Shown here: positions 26,740 through 34,109 of the stretch, in pieces
Numbering within the stretch: position 1 is the stretch's first letter
Layout of the letters: each line of letters begins with the position of its first letter
NCBI RefSeq assembly: GCF_900113005.1
Contig: NZ_FONW01000001.1
Coordinates: 948,996-1,012,995, forward strand
Reading direction: 5' to 3'
Length of the DNA: 64,000 nt
Origin: Sunxiuqinia elliptica
GTDB taxonomy: Bacteria; Bacteroidota; Bacteroidia; Bacteroidales; Prolixibacteraceae
Notes under the pieces: model-generated
The model's database searches: none
What the model saw: the letters and a program-made list of their open reading frames with translations, nothing else
Told to the model about the DNA's origin: nothing
Translations under genes and position numbers: made by a program

Positions 26740-27251
26740 AAAAATACGTAATCATAACAATTGCAATCCTTTTGGTAGGTTGTACTTCTTCATCTCACAA
26801 GGATATTAACCTTAAGGGACGCTGGTATTACTTTGATAAGAATTATAAAGAAATCCATGCCAATGATTCATTAGCTTTATTTTTTGATTTTAAAGATCCT
26901 CTTAGTGAATTTTATTATCAATTAAGTTACCAAGTAAAGAATGATAGTTTTTACACGATTCCTGTTAATCCTGAAAAGTATTTGAGAGAATATAAACCTT
27001 TTTTTCGCGGTGTTATTACCGATTTTAGCCCCAATCAGTTTGTTCTAAAAACAGACAGCTCGGAAGTTACTTATTACAAACTTGATGACAGCCAGGAAGT
27101 GTTTTATGAAGGTTTACTGCAATATGCCTATGGCCGTAGGGACAGCCTTAATTTTATGCGGTGGGCCAAATATCATGAAGGTTATCAGAACAGGGCTAGA
27201 GCTTATTACCAGGCTCATCCGGAGTTGATGGACAAAGGAGGAAAAAAGTAG
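26736..27251 (+). CDS. Hypothetical lipoprotein
   Basis: A 171-residue protein with a short lipoprotein signal (lipobox LLVGC, acylated cysteine 16). The start of the mature part, LKGRWYYFDKNYKEIHANDSLALFF, followed by alternating beta-like strands and ending in YYKLDD, faintly recalls lipocalin-like lipoproteins of Bacteroidota. That assignment is weak. The C-terminal 50 residues look helical and charged. It is the last gene of the four-gene operon and is closed by the right copy of the 40-bp repeat/terminator, 10 bases after its stop. Confidence 0.7.
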   Translation: MKKYVIITIAILLVGCTSSSHKDINLKGRWYYFDKNYKEIHANDSLALFFDFKDPLSEFYYQLSYQVKNDSFYTIPVNPEKYLREYKPFFRGVITDFSPNQFVLKTDSSEVTYYKLDDSQEVFYEGLLQYAYGRRDSLNFMRWAKYHEGYQNRARAYYQAHPELMDKGGKK

Positions 27252-27261
27252 TTGTAGCATA

Positions 27262-27301
27262 TTACTGAAAGCCATCGTGTTTGTTGCACGGTGGCTTTTT
27301 T
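27262..27301 (+). repeat. 40-bp direct repeat, right copy
   Basis: Identical over 40 bases to 21760-21799 and in the same orientation, 5502 bases downstream. It marks the right end of the accessory segment. Confidence 0.95.
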
Positions 27302-27302
27302 T
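27268..27302 (+). terminator. Intrinsic terminator after the accessory operon
   Basis: Same 12-bp stem and loop as the kbl terminator, here followed by seven T. It ends the operon of the lipoprotein genes. Confidence 0.9.
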
Positions 27303-27340
27303 GTGCGCTAAAAAGGAGTCGATGAGCGTTTGACGAACTA

Positions 27341-27368
27341 AAAAAGGGCACCTTTTGTGGTGCCCTTT
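27341..27368 (-). terminator. Intrinsic terminator after hcp
   Basis: A 10-bp perfect stem AAAGGGCACC/GGTGCCCTTT with a 6-base loop. On the minus strand it is followed by a T run; it lies 45 bases past the hcp stop. Confidence 0.88.
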
Positions 27369-27412
27369 GAATCTAACTAAACCTTATCTGTGAAAATACA
27401 ACTGAACGTTTT

Positions 27413-29077
27413 TTAGGCGGTTTCCTCTGTCGTTTCGAGGAATAATTTCAGGTCTTCATCTACTGATGAAATTCCTGCGATTCCAAAGTTTTCAACCAGT
27501 ACGTTTGCTACGTTTGGCGATAAGAATGCAGGGAGAGTTGGTCCCAAGTGAATGTTTTTCACTCCCAGGTAAAGCAGGGCTAGCAATACGATGACTGCTT
27601 TTTGCTCGTACCAGGCAATGTTATAGGCAATTGGTAGTTCATTTACATCATCCAACTCGAAGATTTCTTTCAACTTTAAAGCAACTACGGCCAATGAATA
27701 AGAGTCGTTACACTGCCCGGCATCAATAACTCGTGGAATTCCATTGATGTCACCTAAAGGCAATTTGTTGTAGCGGTATTTGGCACAGCCAGCAGTCAGG
27801 ATTACAGTATCTTGAGGTAGTTTTTCGGCAAACTCGGTGTAGTAATCACGGCTCATCATACGTCCGTCGCAACCAGCCATGACAAAGAATTTGCGAATAG
27901 CGCCAGTTTTTACTGCTTCAACAATGGGCTCTGCCAATTCAAAAACCTGGTTGTGTGCAAATCCCCCAACAATTTCACCACTTTCAATTTCGGTTGGAGC
28001 AGCACATTTCTTGGCGTGCTCAATAATCATGGAGAAGTCTTTCATCTCTCCTTCTTTGCGATCAGGGATGTGGATTGCTCCTGTTAAGCCACTGGCTCCG
28101 GTGGTGTAAATCCGGTCTTTATAGTTTGCTTTCTCAAGCGGTGGAACAATACAGTTGGTGGTGAACAAAATTGGGCCATTGAATGACTCAAATTCTTCTT
28201 TTTGTTTCCACCAGGCATTCCCATAGTTACCAACCAAGTGTGGGTATTTTTTGAATTCCGGATAGTAGTTGGCAGGCAACATTTCACTGTGTGTGTACAC
28301 ATCAACGCCAGTTCCTTCGGTCTGCTTCAACAGGTCTTCCATGTCGCGCAAGTCGTGTCCCGAAATCAAGATGGCCGGATTGTTGCGAACCCCAATGTTT
28401 ACTTTGGTAACTTCAGGATTTCCATAGCTTGTGGTGTTGGCAGCATCGAGCAGCGCCATCACGTCAACCCCGAATTTTCCGGTTTCGAGTGTTAGGTTAA
28501 CCAATTCGTCAACAGAAAGATCACGCGTGGTTGCAGCCAGGGCTTCTTGCATGAAATCGAAAATTTCCTGCTTTTCGTGTTTTAGGTTATAGGCATGCTC
28601 TGCATAGGCTGCCAATCCTTTCAACCCATAAATAATGAGCTCTTTCAACGAACGAATATCTTCATTTGCTTCGCTTAAAATACCAACTTCTTTGGCTTTT
28701 GCTTCAAATTCTTCGCCGGTTTTAGCTGTCCAATGGACGGACTCATGAGGATTGATAAGCAAACCAGCATCGGCTACTTTTCCTTTTAGTTCATCACGGA
28801 ATTTCAGTGCTTTTTTAATGCGGATAACAAAAGCCGTGTGGTCAAAATTGGCATTGGTTATTGTGCTGAACAGCCCATCGAAGATAACTTTGTTAGCTTT
28901 ATTGTCAGCTTTCCCAACGGTTTTGAGGTCGGTATTTAATAGGGCAATTCCTTTAAGTACAAAAAGTAAGGTGTCTTGAAGATTGGCAACATCGCTTGGT
29001 TTACCGCAAACTCCTTTAATAGTACATCCAATTCCTTTTGAAGCCTCCTGGCACTGAAAACAAAACATATTTTCCAT
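27413..29077 (-). CDS. hcp: Hydroxylamine reductase / hybrid-cluster protein
   Basis: Cytoplasmic iron-sulfur-oxygen hybrid-cluster protein that reduces hydroxylamine in vitro and is thought to act on nitric oxide in vivo. The N-terminal cluster cysteines are Cys6, Cys9, Cys18 and Cys24 ([14 protein letters not shown] spacing). Hybrid-cluster ligands appear in [28 protein letters not shown] and [17 protein letters not shown] set the start at the ATG at 29077, giving [10 protein letters not shown] as in known homologs (554 residues); an upstream TTG extension adds sequence foreign to the family. The adjacent iron-sulfur protein and Crp/Fnr regulator support a nitrosative-stress role. Confidence 0.96.
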   Translation of the reverse strand: MENMFCFQCQEASKGIGCTIKGVCGKPSDVANLQDTLLFVLKGIALLNTDLKTVGKADNKANKVIFDGLFSTITNANFDHTAFVIRIKKALKFRDELKGKVADAGLLINPHESVHWTAKTGEEFEAKAKEVGILSEANEDIRSLKELIIYGLKGLAAYAEHAYNLKHEKQEIFDFMQEALAATTRDLSVDELVNLTLETGKFGVDVMALLDAANTTSYGNPEVTKVNIGVRNNPAILISGHDLRDMEDLLKQTEGTGVDVYTHSEMLPANYYPEFKKYPHLVGNYGNAWWKQKEEFESFNGPILFTTNCIVPPLEKANYKDRIYTTGASGLTGAIHIPDRKEGEMKDFSMIIEHAKKCAAPTEIESGEIVGGFAHNQVFELAEPIVEAVKTGAIRKFFVMAGCDGRMMSRDYYTEFAEKLPQDTVILTAGCAKYRYNKLPLGDINGIPRVIDAGQCNDSYSLAVVALKLKEIFELDDVNELPIAYNIAWYEQKAVIVLLALLYLGVKNIHLGPTLPAFLSPNVANVLVENFGIAGISSVDEDLKLFLETTEETA

Positions 29078-29167
29078 AACTAAACTTGGTATTTTCTGAT
29101 TAAATAATTTTCTGTTTGATGGTGCCCCGCATAAGAGCATGAAAGTCGTTCCGAACTTTTTTCGGAA

Positions 29168-29177
29168 TTTGTATCAT
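29168..29177 (-). promoter_or_regulatory. Possible Crp/Fnr half-site upstream of hcp
   Basis: TTTGTATCAT on the plus strand contains the word TGTATCAT, also present at 30277-30284 beside the regulator's palindrome. It lies about 90 bases upstream of hcp. The shared word suggests a common regulator, but it is short and asymmetric, so the call is weak. Confidence 0.25.
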
Positions 29178-29202
29178 CCTAGAAAAATGCGTTTTGGGGC
29201 AG

Positions 29203-29223
29203 ATCCTGAAATAAGTTCAGGAT
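29203..29223. repeat. REP-like palindrome of the ATCCTGAA...TTCAGGAT type
   Basis: A perfect 8-bp inverted repeat with a 5-base loop. With its flanks it matches, from memory, a palindromic interspersed repeat common in many bacterial genomes (core CATCCTGAACTTGTTTCAGG). It lies between the iron-sulfur gene terminator and hcp and has no T run, so it is not a standard terminator. Confidence 0.6.
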
Positions 29224-29300
29224 GATTCGGTTTGCTATTTGACGCAGTTTCGTATCTAAATTGCGATTGTTGGGGCTTTAAACTTTGGGGTGACTAAGAA

Positions 29301-29330
29301 AAAGCCGGGATTTTTCCTGCACCCGGCTTT
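29301..29330 (-). terminator. Intrinsic terminator after the iron-sulfur protein gene
   Basis: A 9-bp perfect stem AAAGCCGGG/CCCGGCTTT with a 12-base loop and a T run on the minus strand, starting 6 bases past the stop. Confidence 0.88.
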
Positions 29331-29335
29331 TCTTC

Positions 29336-30226
29336 CTAAATCCACTCTTCAGCCAAAACGTTCCCCCTGATTCCAACAACAATCTCTTTAACCGGAACTT
29401 TCCGGCTAGCCCTTTCTATTGCAATTTCAACCAATTGCGAAAGGCCTCCACAACAGGGGACTTCCATAACCACTACGGTAATGGTATTCACTTTTGACTC
29501 CTCAATCAACCGAACTAACTTCTCGACATATATTTCTTTTCCCTGATCCAACTTTGGACAGGCAATAACTAGTTTCTTTCCTTTTATGAATGTTTGATGA
29601 AAACTTCCATGAGCAAAGGCAGCGCAATCTGCTGCAACCAGCAGGTCTGCTCCTTGAAAGTAGCCTGCAGCCGGATTAATCAGGTGCATTTGTACGGGCC
29701 ATTGTTGCAATTCCGATTGGCCAGACACGGTTGTGTTTGCCTCGGGGGCCATCATAAAGGATGGACGCTCGAAGCTTACAGGTGCTGATCCCGGACATCC
29801 GCCAGATGCACAACCTGATTCCGCTTGAGCATGCGCTTGACTGTTATGGACTTCGCGAATGATGTGATTAACATCCACCTCCAGCTCATCTTCATGGGCT
29901 TTTAAGTAACGAACAGCCTCTTGTAAAAAGCCTGTTTCACCATGATCTTTCAGGTGTTTTAGGTGAGCAATCACGAGGTTTTCCCCTTTCGGAATCATTT
30001 GCTTGATGACCGTTACCTCATCATATTCCTCTGCTTCTCGCTTTTCAATTTCTATTGCTCCCTGAGGACAATGTCCTAGGCAGGCTCCTAATCCGTCACA
30101 CATTAATTCACTAATCAGGCGGGCTTTGCCGTCGATGATTTGTAAAGCTCCTTCGTGGCAATTGGGGATACACAATCCGCAACCATCACACAAGTCTTCA
30201 TCTATTTTTACAATTTCTCTAATCAT
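29336..30226 (-). CDS. 4Fe-4S ferredoxin-type protein linked to Hcp
   Basis: A 296-residue cytoplasmic iron-sulfur protein, a likely electron-transfer partner of Hcp. The first cluster motif is complete (Cys13, Cys16, Cys19, Cys23). The second, MCDGLGACLGHC, has Leu46 where a ferredoxin has its second cysteine (Cys43, Cys49 and Cys53 remain); I recall CDGLGAC as the usual form in this family. Further cysteines lie in SGCASGGCPG (~138-146), IACPKLD and VPCCGGLSQL (~258-267), the latter heterodisulfide-like. It is divergent from a Crp/Fnr regulator with 80 bases between starts, and it precedes hcp on the same strand but with its own terminator. Confidence 0.85.
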   Translation of the reverse strand: MIREIVKIDEDLCDGCGLCIPNCHEGALQIIDGKARLISELMCDGLGACLGHCPQGAIEIEKREAEEYDEVTVIKQMIPKGENLVIAHLKHLKDHGETGFLQEAVRYLKAHEDELEVDVNHIIREVHNSQAHAQAESGCASGGCPGSAPVSFERPSFMMAPEANTTVSGQSELQQWPVQMHLINPAAGYFQGADLLVAADCAAFAHGSFHQTFIKGKKLVIACPKLDQGKEIYVEKLVRLIEESKVNTITVVVMEVPCCGGLSQLVEIAIERASRKVPVKEIVVGIRGNVLAEEWI

Positions 30227-30247
30227 CTTTTGCTAAGTTTGATGCAA

Positions 30248-30255
30248 CAAATATA
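30248..30255 (-). promoter_or_regulatory. -7 promoter element of the iron-sulfur protein gene
   Basis: Reads TATATTTG on the minus strand, 22 bases before the start codon, matching TAnnTTTG. The palindrome at 30284-30294 is centred about 48 bases upstream of the predicted transcription start, a position typical for Crp/Fnr activators. Confidence 0.5.
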
Positions 30256-30283
30256 GCTTGGGCTTGTTGGGAGAAGTGTATCA

Positions 30284-30294
30284 TTTGTTACAAA
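30284..30294. promoter_or_regulatory. Candidate operator of the Crp/Fnr regulator
   Basis: TTTGTTACAAA is an 11-base palindrome (arms TTTGT/ACAAA) in the 80-base divergent spacer, 12 bases before the regulator's ATG. Position suggests activation of the iron-sulfur gene and autorepression of the regulator. The arms are closer together than in a classic 16-base Crp box, so the exact footprint is uncertain. Confidence 0.45.
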
Positions 30295-30306
30295 CACGTT
30301 TTTTTT

Positions 30307-30981
30307 ATGATTGACTTTGATTTATTATCTCGCTCTCCGGTTTTTAAAGGAATTACGCCAGATCATTTGAAGGCGATTATGCAGGAGATCCATTATCAGG
30401 TGAAAAATTTTGGCAAGAATGAAATGGTGGTTCATTCGGGGGATGAATGCAGTCGCTTGTTTATTGTGCTGGAAGGAAGTGTGAAAGGTGAAATGGCAGA
30501 TTATACGGGGAAGACGATTAAGATAGAAGACATTGCAGCTCCACGCCCGTTAGCAGCTGCGTTTTTGTTTGGGGCGAATAACCGCTTTCCGGTAACGGTA
30601 ATTACTAATGAGCCGGTTCGTTTGCTTTGTATTGAACGATCTGAATTTTTGAAGATTTTGCAACAGGATTCTCAAATACTGACGAATTATTTGAATTCGA
30701 TTTCGTCAAGGGCTCAGTTCTTAAGCCAGCGAATTCGCTTTTTGTCCTTTAAAACCATTCGACAAAAGATTGCGCACTACCTGCTCGATTTGGCTGGCGA
30801 TCGCTTGGCGGTAGTTGAGTTGCCATTGTCTCAGGCGCAATTGGCCGAGTTCTTTGGGGTCACACGTCCTGCCTTAGCCCGAGCACTTGGGGAGTTGGAT
30901 CAAGAGGGGTTGATTCAGGTGCAGCGGCGCGTCATTCGAATTCAGGATAAAGGAAAAATGAACGAACTGCTGAAGGGCTAA
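30307..30981 (+). CDS. Crp/Fnr-family transcriptional regulator, HcpR-like
   Basis: A 224-residue regulator with an N-terminal cyclic-nucleotide-binding-type beta-barrel (about 10-120, with LFIVLEGSVKGEMAD). A long dimerisation helix (~122-145) and a C-terminal winged helix (~174-203, LSQAQLAEFFGVTRPALARALGELDQEGLI) follow. There is no Fnr-type N-terminal cysteine cluster, so it is not an Fnr oxygen sensor; HcpR proteins bind heme to sense NO. Its position, divergent from the iron-sulfur protein and next to hcp, is the typical HcpR arrangement. Calling it HcpR is inference from context plus family. Confidence 0.85.
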   Translation: MIDFDLLSRSPVFKGITPDHLKAIMQEIHYQVKNFGKNEMVVHSGDECSRLFIVLEGSVKGEMADYTGKTIKIEDIAAPRPLAAAFLFGANNRFPVTVITNEPVRLLCIERSEFLKILQQDSQILTNYLNSISSRAQFLSQRIRFLSFKTIRQKIAHYLLDLAGDRLAVVELPLSQAQLAEFFGVTRPALARALGELDQEGLIQVQRRVIRIQDKGKMNELLKG

Positions 30982-31097
30982 ATTGGTGGATTTACTTTTT
31001 AAGGAATGTGGTGATTTTTAATGAATTGTTAACCTTTAAAAATAAAAAATACCTTTCTGTCTTTTATTCTGTAGTTTTACGGGAAATATAATGGAAG

Positions 31098-31871
31098 ATG
31101 GAACGAATAGAACTTGGGCACAAATCTTTTTTAACATTCGATAAACTTCGCGAAGTAGGTGTTCTGCATTTTACATCAACCAAGCAAGGTTGGGGAAATG
31201 ACGGGCTTGCGCGGTTTACCGGAGATGCTCCTGAGGTGTACGGTTCTTTTCGGCTTGAGCTGGCTCATGCTTTCAAATTAAGTCCAGAGCAGTTGATCTT
31301 TCCACGACAAACGCATAGTAACCAGGTGCAGGTGGTTTGTCAGCCGACTGAAACTGCTAATCTGGAGGAAACAGATGCGCTGATTACGAATCAACCCAAT
31401 ATTTGCCTTTGCGTGCAAACAGCCGATTGTGTTCCAATTTTGTTGTTTGATCCTGTTCAGCAGGTTATTGCTGCGGTGCATGCTGGTTGGCGAGGGACTG
31501 TGAGTAAGTTGGTTAGTAAAACCATTCACGAGATGCAGCGTTCTTTTGATACGTTCCCGGAGGATATTATTGCGGGTATTGGCCCGTCTATTCACTTGCA
31601 TGTTTATGAAGTGGGCAAGGACGTGATTCGGGCTGTTCGAGAGAATTTTACCGAACACCGGAACTTGCTAAAACCAGCAATGGCAGATGGGAAAGCCTAT
31701 TTTGATTTATGGGCAGCCAACAAAGCACTGATGGGTGAAGCCGGAATTCCCGAAGATCAGGTGGAAATAATGGGACTCTGTACCTATTCTCATGAATCTT
31801 TATTTTATTCTGCAAGGCGTGATGGGGTAGCTACAGGCCGCATGGTTTCCGGGATTATGTTGGGTGAATAA
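31098..31871 (+). CDS. pgeF: Peptidoglycan editing factor / YfiH-family purine nucleoside phosphorylase
   Basis: Member of the YfiH (DUF152) family, zinc-dependent enzymes reported as purine nucleoside phosphorylase/adenosine deaminase and also implicated in peptidoglycan precursor quality control. The zinc ligands are clear: His73 (RQTHSN), Cys111 (LCVQTADCVPILL) and His128 (AVHAGWRGT). GIGPSIHLHVYEVG and the terminal CTYSHESLFYSARRDGVATGRM complete the pattern. The 257 residues match the family. The start at 31098 fits the fold start. It appears monocistronic, upstream of a FadL-type porin gene. Confidence 0.92.
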   Translation: MERIELGHKSFLTFDKLREVGVLHFTSTKQGWGNDGLARFTGDAPEVYGSFRLELAHAFKLSPEQLIFPRQTHSNQVQVVCQPTETANLEETDALITNQPNICLCVQTADCVPILLFDPVQQVIAAVHAGWRGTVSKLVSKTIHEMQRSFDTFPEDIIAGIGPSIHLHVYEVGKDVIRAVRENFTEHRNLLKPAMADGKAYFDLWAANKALMGEAGIPEDQVEIMGLCTYSHESLFYSARRDGVATGRMVSGIMLGE

Positions 31872-31934
31872 AAGTATTTAGCTATATTGATATATGTCAA
31901 TCAAAATAGATAAATAGTTAGTTGTTTTGTTTTT

Positions 31935-31942
31935 TACTTTTG
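31935..31942 (+). promoter_or_regulatory. -7-like element of the FadL-like gene
   Basis: TACTTTTG fits TAnnTTTG, 23 bases before the start codon. TTG triplets upstream are not at ideal -33 spacing. Confidence 0.4.
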
Positions 31943-31964
31943 CTCAGAAGAAAAAAACAAACTT

Positions 31965-33227
31965 ATGAGAACTAACTTGATCAAAAAATTAGGCTTTTCA
32001 GCCATGCTTATGCTTGCTTTTCTGGCAGCTAAGGCAACTGACGGTTATTTTAGTGTGGGCTATGGTACCATCAATAAAGGATTGGCAGGAGCAGGGGTTG
32101 CCTATTACCAAGGATCACTTATCAATGGAAATCCGGCGGGAGCAGTTTTCTTGGGGAAGAAGTTTCAGTTTGGAGTTGATTTGTTTAATCCGAACCGAAA
32201 GTTTACCATCTCCGGTAATCCTTCGGGAATGGATGGAACCTTTGGGTTAATGCCCGGAACAGTGGAAAGTGAAAGTAAGCTTTTTGTTATTCCGTCATTC
32301 GGTGCCAATTGGATGCTTGGCGAAAAGTCAAGCTTGTCCGTTTCAGCATTTGGTAATGGAGGCATGAATACAGATTACCCCGTGGCTGGCTTTTACGATC
32401 AGTCTTCTATCTCTTTGGGCGTTAACTTGGCTCAACTTTTTGGGAACCTAACTTATGCGGTGAAACTGGGTGAAAATCATAGCTTAGGAGTTACGGGCGT
32501 TTTGGCTTATCAGTATTTTGAAGCGAAGGGGCTGGCTGCTTTTGGAATGTTTTCTTCGGCTCCCGAAAAGGTTTCAGGCAATGGCAATGACAATAGTTTT
32601 GGTGTTGGCTTTAAGCTAGGCTATTTGGGTAAAATTGCCGATAACTTTACGATTGGAGGAATGTACCAAAGTAAGGTTTATATGAGCGAGCTGGAAGAGT
32701 ATGCTGGTTTGTTTGCGGAACAAGGTGATTTTGATATTCCAGCAAGCTGGAGTGCCGGATTTTCCTGGGATGTGACGGATGTATTTACGGTAATGGCCGA
32801 TGTGAAACAAATATTTTATGGTGATGTCAAGTCAATTGCCAATCCGATGTTGCCGAATATGATGGAGGCTCAATTAGGAATGGACGGAGGAGCTGGCTTT
32901 GGTTGGGACGATGTTACGGTTTTTAAGTTTGGTGTGTCTTGCTCAGCTGTTGAACGTTGGATTTTCAGGGCCGGCTATTCAATCGGTGATAATCCAATTC
33001 CGGAATCGGAGGTGATGTTCAATATTTTAGCGCCAGGAGTGATTACCAACCAGCTGGCTTTTGGTTTTTCCAAAGAAGTTGGAAATAAGGGGAATCAATT
33101 TCATTTGGCTTTAAACTATGCAATGAATAACCAGGTTGAAGGGCCCAATCCATTGGATCCTCCAGCCGGACAAAGAATCGAGATCGAAATGAATCAATTG
33201 GAATTAGAACTGGGATTCTCGTTCTAG
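31965..33227 (+). CDS. FadL/OmpP1-family outer-membrane transport protein
   Basis: A 420-residue outer-membrane beta-barrel of the FadL/TodX group, which takes up hydrophobic molecules such as long-chain fatty acids or aromatics. A signal peptide (about 1-24, cleaved near AKATDGYF) is followed by the characteristic N-terminal hatch-like GYGTINKGLAGAGVAYYQGSLINGNPAG. Alternating amphipathic strands fill the rest, with a terminal strand LELELGFSF ending in phenylalanine, the barrel-assembly signal. The substrate cannot be read from sequence. The gene has its own -7 box and a hairpin terminator. Confidence 0.88.
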   Translation: MRTNLIKKLGFSAMLMLAFLAAKATDGYFSVGYGTINKGLAGAGVAYYQGSLINGNPAGAVFLGKKFQFGVDLFNPNRKFTISGNPSGMDGTFGLMPGTVESESKLFVIPSFGANWMLGEKSSLSVSAFGNGGMNTDYPVAGFYDQSSISLGVNLAQLFGNLTYAVKLGENHSLGVTGVLAYQYFEAKGLAAFGMFSSAPEKVSGNGNDNSFGVGFKLGYLGKIADNFTIGGMYQSKVYMSELEEYAGLFAEQGDFDIPASWSAGFSWDVTDVFTVMADVKQIFYGDVKSIANPMLPNMMEAQLGMDGGAGFGWDDVTVFKFGVSCSAVERWIFRAGYSIGDNPIPESEVMFNILAPGVITNQLAFGFSKEVGNKGNQFHLALNYAMNNQVEGPNPLDPPAGQRIEIEMNQLELELGFSF

Positions 33228-33270
33228 TTGAGTTGGTTTTGTTGCTTTATACTTTTAATGGGAAGAAAGA

Positions 33271-33296
33271 AAGCCTCGCGAAAAGCGGGGCTTTTT
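33271..33296 (+). terminator. Intrinsic terminator after the FadL-like gene
   Basis: Stem AAGCCTCGC/GCGGGGCTT (one G-T pair), 5-base loop, then a T run, 43 bases past the stop. Confidence 0.85.
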
Positions 33297-33335
33297 GCAT
33301 GAAGTTGAGATAGATAGGAAACGAAGGTATTTTAT

Positions 33336-33343
33336 TATCTTTG
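33336..33343 (+). promoter_or_regulatory. -7-like promoter element of the YhhQ-type gene
   Basis: TATCTTTG matches TAnnTTTG and overlaps the in-frame TTG at 33341. If this is the promoter, translation must start downstream, which supports the ATG at 33404. Confidence 0.45.
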
Positions 33344-33403
33344 CCGCCCGAAATAGCGAAAGTGCTGAGTGAGATTAGTGAAGTTCGCGCAAAGAGAAAA
33401 GAA

Positions 33404-34108
33404 ATGCACAATGAATTGTTATGGTTAGTGATGTTGCTGGCCAATTTCCTGTTAATTATTGCAGCCTTCAAATTGTTTGGAAAGTGGGGATTGATTATGT
33501 GGATTCCAATCTCGGTGATTGTTGCCAATATTCAGGTGGTGCAAACCATCGAATTGTTTGGCTTGGTCGCTACCTTGGGAAATATTGTTTATGCTTCCTC
33601 CTTTTTGGTTACCGATATTTTATCTGAAAACTATGGAAAGGAAGATGCCAAAAAAGCCGTTTGGATTGGGTTCTTTAGTTTGATAGCGATGACTTTGCTG
33701 ATGAATATGGCCTTGTACTTTAGCCCATTAGCAGGAGATGAATTTGCCATAAACACCCACGAATCTTTAACCTCTATCTTTAAGTTAATGCCGCGAATTG
33801 CTGTTGCCAGCTTGGCGGCCTATTTGGTTTCGCAGCAACATGATATTTGGGCTTTTCATTTCTGGAAAAAGCGTTTCCCTACTTCCGGGCAGTTGTGGTT
33901 GCGCAATAATTTGAGTACCATGATCTCTCAGCTACTGGATAGTGTTGTGTTTACTTTTGTTGCCTTTTGGGGTGTTTTCGAATGGCCTGTCCTTTGGGAA
34001 ATTCTGGTGACTACCTATGTTTTAAAATGGGCCGTCGCTGCTGCTGATACCCCATTTGTCTATTGGTCACGCATCATTCATAAAAAGGGAAACTTCATTC
34101 TGAAATAA
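33404..34108 (+). CDS. yhhQ: Queuosine precursor transporter (YhhQ/VUT family)
   Basis: Inner-membrane protein with about six helices, of the family that imports queuosine precursors (preQ0/preQ1) for tRNA modification. Family blocks are NIVYASSFLVTDILSENYGKEDAKKAVWIGF and, near the end, RNNLSTMISQLLDSVVFTFVAFWG, containing the conserved Q-x2-DS signature. I choose the ATG at 33404 (234 residues): the in-frame TTG at 33341 overlaps a promoter-like box and adds a charged, non-conserved head. I see no preQ1 riboswitch fold in the short leader. Its stop is one base from the convergent trkH stop. Confidence 0.88.
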   Translation: MHNELLWLVMLLANFLLIIAAFKLFGKWGLIMWIPISVIVANIQVVQTIELFGLVATLGNIVYASSFLVTDILSENYGKEDAKKAVWIGFFSLIAMTLLMNMALYFSPLAGDEFAINTHESLTSIFKLMPRIAVASLAAYLVSQQHDIWAFHFWKKRFPTSGQLWLRNNLSTMISQLLDSVVFTFVAFWGVFEWPVLWEILVTTYVLKWAVAAADTPFVYWSRIIHKKGNFILK

Positions 34109-34109
34109 A

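Noticed and set aside
29336-30226. Loss of a cluster cysteine (Leu46) in the iron-sulfur protein as a mutation
   Set aside because: I recall CDGLGAC as the common form in this protein family, so it is probably family-typical rather than damage.
33297-33403. preQ1 riboswitch before the YhhQ-type gene
   Set aside because: The leader after the -7 box is short and lacks the small pseudoknot pattern with an A-rich tail.
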